Shown here in pieces: positions 56,046 to 64,000 of a stretch of DNA of 64,000 nt. The stretch is taken from contig CM055096.1 in assembly GCA_029204225.1 (NCBI GenBank), positions 65,572,370 through 65,636,369 of the forward strand. Reading direction: 5' to 3'. Every line of letters starts with the position of its first letter. Positions within the stretch are counted from its first letter, which is position 1. This stretch comes from Diphasiastrum complanatum. Taxonomy: Eukaryota > Streptophyta > Lycopodiopsida > Lycopodiales > Lycopodiaceae. The notes under the pieces were generated by a model. It was not told the DNA's origin, made no database searches, and saw only the letters and a list, made by a program, of their open reading frames with translations. The position numbers and the translations under genes were made by a program.

Positions 56046-57042
56046 AATTCCAGATTATGTCAATTAGATAATGAGATTGGATCTAGATTCTTCAAAAAAA
56101 AATCCTATCTCAGATCAGATCAGATTTTTCTCTATCACTTGAAAACAAATTATAACAGAATGACTCAAAAATTTGGTAGAGGCTAGATCAGGTATATTAG
56201 TACCTAGAAATTGTATAGGCGAAGATTTAATGGGCACGGGTTGACTCGGACCACAAGTCAACGCTTACGGTCAACATGCGGTTGTGATGACACCATAAAA
56301 TCATGCTTTCGCTCACATTTGAAGGAAATTGTGATTGCAGCTTCACACTCCTACAGTCACTTGCGAAGGAGATTTTGTAGTCTACGTCTTCATGCTCCAC
56401 TAGATAAATGTTCTGTTAATTAAGTATAGAACTATTAATGGTCTTGTAATTGTAATTAGAATAACATAAGATCATCCAACAATTATATAAGGATCTGAAC
56501 GAGTATGATTAGTATTGGTCAGAAGTTAGACAAAGATCAAATGACCAAAATTGGTTTTCAGTATTCGACTCCTCAGAGTTAGAGATAATATTGAGAGAGT
56601 AAAAAGTATTCAGAACTATAGCAATTACTTGTTTTTGTAAGTAGAATCACGCGCTCAACACGATTGTTTTGTGATCTAATAGTTGTTACTACAACATTTA
56701 TGATATATAATTGTTATTGTTCTACCACATTGCATTCATGTTGAATGTTTAATTAACTCTCACTCTTCTTCCTCTACTGTCATGAGTATCAATAACGAAC
56801 AAATGCATATGTCTCAGATGCCTAATCATCTAGGATTTATTTATGGTTGTCTACGACACCTACTCTGGTATTCAGTAACATCACACTCAGAACTGTTCTA
56901 TCATTCCATTCTCTAAGTAATCAAGATCCTATCCTATTATCAGTTTTTACTAACTCTTTGTTTTTCTCTTGTTGGGACGACGACCTTCATTTTTGCTACG
57001 GCCTATTCATCTCTGTCATCCCCAACAGAGTGGCATCAGAGC
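56046..57042 (+). repeat. Non-coding region ending in a copia LTR and PBS
   Basis: The right edge is an LTR-like end CCCCAACA (57027), spacer GAG, and TGGCATCAGAGC (57031-57042), an iMet-type PBS with one change. The LTR start could not be placed, though 56400-56500 resembles LTR sequence. No gene seen. Confidence 0.5.
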
Positions 57043-57149
57043 ATGGTTTTGGATTTACTAGAGTCCAAGGATTAAAAGAACCTAATACATTCATATTTCA
57101 GAGCTAGTTTATATTTGATTTGTGTTCAATTTCTGTTCATCAATCTTAA

Positions 57150-57600
57150 TGGAAGGTTCAACCTCATAAATTTGCTTGATCAACAAGTTCAACGAAGATG
57201 ATTTCCACACATGAAAATTCAAAATGAGAATGATACTGATCGAAAAGGAGCTATGGAAATATTTAGACCGATGAAACAAAAACTGCTACCAACATGGGAA
57301 GCAAAGGATGACAAAGCTCTTTCCATTTTATCCTTAAATCTGAAAGATACTCAGATAGCTCATGTATGAAATAGTACCACTTCGAAAGAAGCATGGGATA
57401 TTTTAACAGGCGTTTATGAAACTTCAAATGTATCGACTCGTCTTTTACTGAGAAAGAAGGTCCTTACCGTCAGAATGAGCGAAGGCACCTCAGTTAGTAA
57501 TCATCTAAATGGGTTCAAACAGTTGCTGAATCAATTTGTTGCAATAGATTCGCCTATTTCAGAAGAGCTGAATCACTTGGCATGCCTGCATACCAAGTAA
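57150..57600 (+). pseudogene. Copia gag N-terminal fragment
   Basis: Reads LINKFNEDDFHT-KFKMRMIL, IEKELWKYLDR, then after a frameshift KLLPTWEAKDDKALSILSLN, EAWDILTGVYETSNVSTRLL and LNGFKQLLNQFVAIDSPISE. Typical UBN2-type copia gag with several stops. The element ends near 57600. Confidence 0.7.
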
Positions 57601-57619
57601 AAAAATAAAAGTTTGTCCA

Positions 57620-57775
57620 GTTGACCACCTTAGCACGCCGCCGTGCTAGGGTGGTTGGTTGTCAGGGCAAAAAAATTTTGCCCTAGCAACCTACCACCAT
57701 AGCACGTCGGCATGCTATAGTGGTTTTTTGCTCTGGCAACCTACCACCTTAGCACGTTGCCATCCTATGGTGTTA
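57620..57775. repeat. Three tandem palindromic hairpin units
   Basis: 57625-57654: CCACCTTAGCACG - CCGC region - CGTGCTAGGGTGG, nearly perfect. 57694-57723: CCACCATAGCACG / CATGCTATAGTGG. 57744-57772: CCACCTTAGCACG / CATCCTATGGTG. Between the first two is a near-palindrome GGCAAAAAAATTTTGCC (57666-57682). Units are separated by GCAACCTA spacers. Confidence 0.8.
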
Positions 57776-58339
57776 GCACAGTGAGGAAGACAGGTGTCAA
57801 TGCTGAATGTCAATTGTTATCCATGTCCAAAATAAGTTTGGTAGCTTAACAGCTTAAAAATATTTGATAATACAATTTAGTCCAATCTTCCCTATGTAAC
57901 ATTTAATTATTAGCGATAGGCTTTCCCATATTATCAACGTATCATTAGAGCTACCTTACTTGTAAGAAAAACGACAAAGTCATCATCCGTCTAGAGAGTG
58001 ATGAACAAGATTACTTGATCAGTCAGAAAAGGGTTCAAAATCTTGACTATCAAGCCTCTTAATTGCAAGTGTCTTGACAAGATTTTTACAAATGAAACAC
58101 GGATTATGTTGCGCTTTGTCTATGCCATTGATGTACAAATGTTTGGTTAACCATTGTCATTCGTTATTGGCATCTATCTTTTTCTTTAAGCTAATAGTAT
58201 TCCCTTGAATCCATTTTTTTTCTTTTTAATAAGTCAATAGCGGCAAGTCGACATCGGCATGTTTCAAAACTATATCATCATTCATCATTGCATATTCAGG
58301 TTAAAGCTTCATAAGTTTAATCCAACCAGCATAAAGTTC

Positions 58340-59156
58340 GTTAGCCACATTGTAAATGCATGTATGTTGCAACATAATATGATTAAGTCCTTTTTTTATC
58401 AATTTTTTGAGGTACATAATTCTGATTATACTGCAGTCTGTTGTAAGTACATGATCAAATATATTCGAAATGAACTTTTTGAAACATTTCGAAGAAGCAC
58501 AAGAACATGAAGGTAGATTTTCAATTTCAAAATTGCAGAAAACATCAAGATGCGAAAAAAGTGTCTCATATGAATTGTCTCAAACATTCTATTGCAGTAG
58601 TGTAAATGTAAAAAGATCTTTGCATTGTCCTTGTGTGTGTTGAGTTGTAGTCAATCAACAACATTCCTAGTAAGTGTTCTTCTGTCCAGAAATTCGTCAT
58701 CCTGCGAGCCAGTTAATCCTTGTAAAAATTCAGCTTTTTAACAGGTAAATTTTCTTTTGCAACATTGCGTTGTCCCTTCTTACCTTTGTAATCTGTAAAC
58801 CTCTTTCTTTTTCCCATATTCTGTCCAGACACCACCGAACTCGGATTGTTTAGGTTGAAAGCACCGGGCCTTTTATTAGAGTTTTAAAGGAATTTATTTT
58901 GGAAAGTAGAAAAACTTGGTCTTTTGAGTAGGTGTTCAATTTCTCTGATGTCTTCTGCATCACCAAGGTTGGCAAGTAGTTTCGCAGAGGGGTTTGCAGC
59001 TAACTCTATAGATGCATCAATCATGTATTGGCGTATAAAGAGGAAAGTGATGTGTGATTTGACCACGTCTCTAGCAGGCTTGTGTAGCCAAAGGAAGAAT
59101 GCATTCAACTGATTTTGCAAGGATGCACCATGGAAAAACTTACTGAGATTGTTCAT
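58340..59156 (-). pseudogene. Conserved host-like gene fragment with basic C-terminus (copy B)
   Basis: An inverted duplicate of 9170-9830 extended at the 5' side. Starts MNNLSKFFHGASLQNQLNAF, then FLWLHKPARDVVKSHITFLF, IRQYMIDASIELAANPSAKL, LANLGDAEDIREIEHLLKRP and SFSTFQNKF. A frameshift at about 58885 precedes the basic tail GKRKRF ... LPVKKLNFYKD. Helical, Leu-rich composition with a basic end. I do not recognise the family. The non-coding part to 58340 also matches the other copy. Confidence 0.5.
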
Positions 59157-60050
59157 TATGAACCAGACACCATGATCGAACCAGACAACGAGCTATTCTT
59201 GCACTTGTCACCAAATCTACATTTGAAAAAGGGTCTCTTCCAATTCAGATTCTGGCCTAGTGCATATTCATTCTATTGAAACCGGTGTCAAAGTGTCCAT
59301 GAACTCGAGCCCATGTTTTCTCAAAAGGGCAACGAGAGGGTTCAAAAAGATTCATGCCAATGATATTGTCAAAGGGCGACAGGTGTCTCAAGGGAAGTAT
59401 TCTTATTTAGAGCGGCAAGTTTACAAGTTTCTACTTCTTTATCAGTCAGATGTGCAAGTAAAATCCAAAGTTCAATGGGCAAGGGAGCTAGAAAGTTTAC
59501 AGTGGGTAGGCTCCAAAGTTTGAAAGCAATACATGCAGATTTGAACTCAATAGTACGGCTAGGGACCATGGAAATTTGACAGTTTTTGGCTTGGCAGAAT
59601 GGTCTCCAATATCATAGATAACTTGAGAAAAGATTTCAAGTTGTGAAGCATTGTCTTCGTCCAACTCATCTAAGAAAACAAGAGGGTGTGGAGAGAGGGG
59701 TGTATCAAGAATGGTAGGTGTTGGTTCGGCAAACAAGGAGTCATTTTCTTTTTATATTTTGGTTAAAAAATCTCTCCTCATATATATCAATAGGACTAGC
59801 AAGATCAGCAGCAAAATTTTTCACAGTACCGAAAGTGTCAATATAATTTTTACCATAATCCATGTACATTTTATCCAATGTAAGGTATTTAAGAGATCAG
59901 TCATACAAAGCACTTTATCTTCTGGTCCAGCGGCACTGCAAGTGGCACAATCAGTTTCAACAATAAAACTATGCAAGATCATAGCTCTTTTCATACAACA
60001 GATCAAAGTTTATATGAATCGATTAGGGGGAGGAAGGGGCTCCCCATAGC
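59157..60050 (-). pseudogene. Upstream exons of the same host-like gene, Walker-B-like motif
   Basis: Open pieces read PHPLVFLDELDEDNASQLEI and FSQVIYDIGDHS (59736-59600), then IEFKSACIAFKLWSLP and LLAHLTDKEVETCKLAALNK (59540-59400), and, further upstream, ETDCATCSAAGPEDKVLCMT (59960-59900). LVFLDELDE resembles the Walker B box of AAA-type ATPases, but no Walker A is visible. Breaks between pieces may be introns or frameshifts. These pieces are absent from the 9.2-kb copy. Confidence 0.35.
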
Positions 60051-60232
60051 CAACATCATTTTGAAACCAACCTGAGGACTAAACCATGAAAAAACCTTTG
60101 TTAGCCTATGAATCCACATAAGGTAAAGGTTTGATATTATTTCGACCAAAGGATAGTCGAATTTACACCTCAAGGATGCAAAGAGAGAGATTAACAAAAC
60201 ATAGCTCCTCTTGCCAAACCAAGACCTAACTG

Positions 60233-60495
60233 CTATGAGTCTGATCTACAATTGAGATTTAACATACCTACTAAAGTAAAATGCTTATCTCTAGACAATG
60301 GTTTTGTCAAAATATCAACCAACATACTGTCTGTATGATAGTAACCTAAATCTCTACTTTGAACTTTCTCTCTAAGAAAATGGAATTGGACTTCTATATG
60401 CTTAGTTCTATTATGAGTTCGTGGGTTCAGAGATAGAGCTATGCAGCTTTGATGGTCACACTGGAGTATTGTTCGACTGATATGTGGGAATTGCA
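60233..60495 (-). pseudogene. Copia RNase H C-terminal fragment, host of the 60.5-kb insertion
   Basis: Reads ILQCDHQSCIALSLNPRTHN, RTKHIEVQFHFLREKVQSRD and SMLVDILTKPLSRDKHFTLV, the end of a copia RNase H domain. Its upstream half is cut by the 3' LTR at 60496, so another copia inserted into it here. Confidence 0.8.
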
Positions 60496-61020
60496 TGTTG
60501 AATTCACACGTGTGAGACATCCTACACATATACTTTTGATCTCCTAAGCCCAATAATACCATAAAGATCAGACTAGCATTGGTTGACAATAGGAAAGCTG
60601 ATCATACAAGAAATATTATTGTGTTACAAGCAAGATCTGTCAACAAAAAATGAAATTAAGCATAATAAATGCCTCAACTCGGCTAGAGAGGGAAAATGAA
60701 AGTACAAACTCGAGTAGAGAGAGAGGACACAAAAAGCTTAGTCTCCAATTTGCATTACACACAAATTTCATCATTTTCTCAATGAGAGTACATCACATAT
60801 ATATAGATCCATGGACTCTTCTCCTACTCTGAGTTGAATTGGAGTTATGAATCCACCTCTCAAGCTATCTAGACTTATTCAAGCCACCTCAATATGTCTA
60901 ATTGTGCCACCTAGTCTTTTCATGCATTAAATGTGACATGCCAAAATAGCTCAATTCATCTTTGTCATTTTTAGGACCCCTACTTACAACATTAGATAGA
61001 TTTTTCCAATAAATTTGACA
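60496..61020 (-). repeat. Copia 3' LTR (525 bp)
   Basis: Plus strand TGTTGAATTCACACGTGTG ... AAATTTGACA, directly against the purine tract 61021-61032 (minus TTTTAGGAGGAG). Nearly identical to 63517-63964. It contains ACACGTGT and a TATATATA box (about 60798) that may be its promoter. Adjacent TTGCA (60491-60495) would be one target duplication. Confidence 0.9.
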
Positions 61021-61038
61021 CTCCTCCTAAAAATGTAT

Positions 61039-61911
61039 CTAATGTGGATCAAGCATCGATCTTGAGATAAGACCAATTTTAGATCTATGCTTTGAGAAGG
61101 CACTTTTGCAAAGTGGCTTTGTGAGAAGATCAGCAATACATGAAGATGTGTCGATGTGTTCCAAGTTCATTTCACCTCCAATGAGCTTTTCCCTTACAAA
61201 ATGGTGTGCCACTTCTATATGCTTGCTTCTTGCATAAAAAATGGGATTTTTTGCAAGAGCTTGTGCCAATATGTTGTCACATTTTATCAAGGGAAGATCA
61301 TCCTCTTTGATTCACTTTAGCTCCATGATTAACCTCTTGATCCAAATCACCTCTTTAGTTGTTGTAGTGAGTGCTTTGTACTTGGCCTCACAAGATGATA
61401 GGGATATGGTATTTTGCTTCTTTGAAAGCCAAGACACAAGATTGCCTTAAAGAAAGACAGTATATGCATTAATGAACTTTCGATCCATTTTATCACTTGC
61501 AAAATCGGAATCCGAATAGCCAACAATGGTTAGATCTTCATTCCTGTACAATAAACCATAATCTTGAGTAGAAGATACATATCTTAGAACTCTCTTGGCC
61601 ATCTTCCAATGTTGGATCTTAGGATCTTGCATAAATTGACTCAATTTGTGCACAAAATAGCTCAAATCGGGTCTAGTGATAGTAAGCCAAATTAAAGAGC
61701 CTATAAGGCTCCTATAAAGTGTGATGTCCTTGAAGGATCTTTCTTCACCTTTAATAGGATCTTTTACATGTTGCTCCATGGGAGTATCTATGCCTTTAAA
61801 ATTTTGCATATTGAATTTTCTCAACATAGAAAAGACATATCTAGATTGACAAATAAAAGCATACTCTTCATGAAAATCAATCTCAAGGCCTAAAATGTAA
61901 TGGACCGACAT
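61039..61911 (-). pseudogene. Copia RT C-terminus and RNase H
   Basis: Reads HYILGLEIDFHEEYAFICQS, FKGIDTPMEQHVKDPIKGEE, LYRSLIGSLIWLTITRPDLS, WKMAKRVLRYVSSTQDYGLL and GYSDSDFASDKMDRKFINAY (RNase H Asp). After a break near 61440-61300, it ends with SKHIEVAHHFVREKLIGGEM and SSCIADLLTKPLCKSAF. The N-terminal RT including YVDD, the whole integrase and the protease are deleted between this frame and gag at about 61900. Confidence 0.85.
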
Positions 61912-62877
61912 AGATGAAAAAGAATGCTTGGAGCTACATTTATGTGAGGAAACTCCATTGTTGATGTACCACGAACCATCCTTCTTGAAAGGAGAGATCC
62001 TTCTCCATCACTTGCATGAGCATCTTCCTTCTCTTCATTAGAAATGTTGGCTTGCTTGAATTGACTCTTCTTCTTGAAGCAATTGGTGTCATAATGTCCC
62101 TTCTTGCCATAAAAGAAACACTTGATGTTTTCCTTCTTCTTCTTGGATGTGAAAGCTTGAGAGGACTCGTCCTCTTCTCCTTTCTCCTTGGAAATAAGAT
62201 TGTTCTTGCTTGAAGAGGATTGGTGTTGATTCTTACTTCTTGTCTTGTGCTTGTCTTTGGTAAAGAGAGCTTTGACATCAATGTTGAGAGACAGTCTCTC
62301 CATTTTCAAGAGTTTATACTCTTGTCTTGATTCTTCAGACACACTTTGGAGTGATTCCAAACTAGGTAACTCCTCCTTAATGGCATAACTCTGAACAAGG
62401 TTGTCATATTCCTCCTTTAACCCAATAAGTATGACTTGAACAAGTTCATTTTGGTTGATGGAGTCTCCTATGCATGACAATTCTCTATGGAGGTCTTTAA
62501 CTCTCATTACATAAGCTGAAGCACATTCATCACTTCTCTGTACACTTTGAAAAATTTGGTTTCTTAGTGTTAGAAGTATAGAAGTATTCTTTGCCTCATA
62601 GATGGACTTGAGAGTATCCCAAGCATCTTCGGCATTAGTACAAGCACCAATTTATGTCATTTGAGACATTCATCTTAATATAATGCATAGCCATCCTAGC
62701 TCTCTTTTTGTACTTTGAAATTTCTTGACAAATTTGTGGTTCTTCTTCAATACCAAGTACAATATCCATCACATCTTGTAGTATTAAGACAGATTTCATC
62801 CTAACCTTCCAAATTGAGTAATTGGAGGTCGACAATCTTTCACTTGCTTCTAATAGAAGGACACCCATTGAAGTCAT
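61890..62877 (-). pseudogene. Copia gag, fused by deletion to RT
   Basis: Starts MTSMGVLLLEASERLSTSNY at 62877, then WKVRMKSVLILQDVMDIVLG. After a break at about 62635-62510 come LVQVILIGLKEEYDNLVQSY, SLESLQSVSEESRQEYKLLK, a lysine-rich stretch and CFFYGKKGHYDTNC (a CCHC knuckle with Tyr for the second Cys). It runs into the RT end at about 61900 with no protease or integrase between. The element is non-autonomous. Confidence 0.85.
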
Positions 62878-62879
62878 AA

Positions 62880-63503
62880 ATAATGATAAAGATCAAAAAA
62901 GATGGATGAAAAAATTTCTTATCTTCTCACTATAGGAACCAATCAAGGGCAAAAAACCAAATCTTCTCACACATGTGAAATATTCCAAAAATGTCAAATT
63001 GACTCAAATACAATCTATTTGTATAAAACAATTTGGCTAGAACCTATAAATTTTGTCTAAATCACATATAGATGAGATTGGTCAACTTCTGGATGATTTC
63101 TGTGATCATTCAAGCAATAAATGACATGCACTCACGATTTGCCATAGGTCTAGGTGTCCTACCTATGATTCTTCAAAAGCTTATAACTTCTGATTGGCTT
63201 ATCCAACTGTCATGATTCAAATTGCATCAGATTCTACCATTTCTAGCTTTCTAGTGGGCTAATTTGCATGAAATTTGGATCTAAGGTGAGAGAGAACCAC
63301 CAAACTGAAAATGGGCGGATTTCACACGTGCCAGCACCTGAAATTCCGTATAGTACCTAATCTGGACCATTCAAAGTGGTTTGAAGCTCTAAATCATCAG
63401 AAAACTGCAAACTAGCTAGAAAGTAGAAACTAGACAATTCGTAGCTTGAAATCTGATCAAATTTGCAAACTTTTTGATTAGATTTTCTTGTAAATCTTAG
63501 GTA
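62880..63503 (-). other. Leader of the 60.5-kb copia element
   Basis: Non-coding sequence between PBS and gag; no other feature seen. Confidence 0.6.
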
Positions 63504-63516
63504 GGCTCTAATACCA
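63504..63516 (-). other. Primer-binding site, tRNA-iMet type
   Basis: Minus strand TGGTATTAGAGCC, one change from TGGTATCAGAGCC, directly at the LTR end. Confidence 0.85.
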
Positions 63517-63964
63517 TGTTGAATTCACACGTGTGGGATGTCCTACACATGCACTTTTGATCTCCTAAGCCCAATAATACCATAAAGATCAGACTAGCAT
63601 TGGTTGACAATAGGAAAGCTGGTCATACAAGAAATATTATTGTGTTACAAGCAAGATCTGTCAAAAACACATGAAACTAAGCATAATAAATGCCTAAACT
63701 TGGCTAGAGAGAGAAAATAAAAGTACAAACTCGAGTAGAGAGAGAGGTCACAAAAAGCTTAGTCTCCAAATTTGCAATACACACAAATTTCATCATTTTC
63801 TCAATGAGAGTACGTCACATATATATAGATCCATGGACTCTTCTCCTACTTTGAGTTGAATTGGAGTTATGAATCCACCTCTCAAGCTATCTAGACTTAT
63901 TCAAGCCACCTCAATATGTCTAATTGTGCCACCTAGTCTTTTCATGCATTAAATGTGGCATGCA
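63517..63964 (-). repeat. Copia 5' LTR, incomplete
   Basis: Matches 60496-60945 closely. Identity stops after ATGTGGCATGC at about 63964, where the 3' LTR continues CAAAATAGCTC. The remaining 36 bases of the window are unrelated, so the LTR's outer 70-odd bp are lost or displaced. Confidence 0.85.
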
Positions 63965-64000
63965 AAGTACAAATGGCAATTTCTATGGTAGCTCGAGTAT

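Overview
The window is nuclear DNA of a land plant, from a repeat-rich, gene-poor region. The evidence is one multi-exon gene for a plant-type SIN3-like co-repressor, and many Ty1/copia and Ty3/gypsy retrotransposons with plant primer-binding sites (tRNA-iMet type TGGTATCAGAGC and tRNA-Asp type TGGCGCCGTTGCC). I cannot name the species. The fairly short introns of the SIN3-like gene (mostly about 80-900 bp) may fit a non-seed plant, but that is weak evidence. There are no bacterial operons, CRISPR arrays or rRNA genes, and I recognised no tRNA gene.

Layout. 1-4.5 kb: 5' half of a minus-strand gypsy element (gag, leader, PBS, LTR) joined to a plus-strand copia fragment. 4.6-8.3 kb: an unknown broken reading frame and a decayed minus-strand copia. 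8.3-10.5 kb: debris of non-transposon-like genes, including an acidic frame, a conserved basic-tailed fragment and a DNA-methylase-like fragment with an intron. 10.4-15.1 kb: a gypsy LTR and RT fragment, and two broken coiled-coil proteins lying tail to tail. 15.1-20.2 kb: a deleted minus-strand gypsy element with an 808-bp tandem duplication in gag. 20.2-24.1 kb: copia fragments. 24.1-27.2 kb: nothing recognisable. 27.2-34.2 kb: the SIN3-like gene on the minus strand, with promoter and 5' UTR but without the usual C-terminal third. 35-36.4 kb: copia LTR plus gag.

36.4-54.3 kb is a nested insertion. A gypsy element (minus) is split by a 5.4-kb copia element with two 248-bp LTRs. That copia element is itself split exactly between its 5' LTR and PBS by a 3,957-bp TG...CA unit flanked by the 5-bp duplication CAAGT. 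The outer gypsy LTR joins a plus-strand copia element at the same base as in the 1-4.5 kb block, so the two blocks are copies of one compound structure. 54.2-57.6 kb: another gypsy gag-protease fragment and a copia LTR-gag fragment. 57.6-57.8 kb: three palindromic hairpin units. 58.3-60 kb: an inverted second copy of the 9.2-kb gene fragment, extended by exons with a Walker-B-like motif. 60.2-64 kb: a copia element with two LTRs and a large internal deletion, inserted in the RNase H region of another copia.

Almost every retroelement frame carries stops or frameshifts, many of them explicable as C-to-T changes typical of methylated, silenced repeats. The SIN3-like gene is the only locus that looks like a functional host gene, and even it may be a truncated allele.
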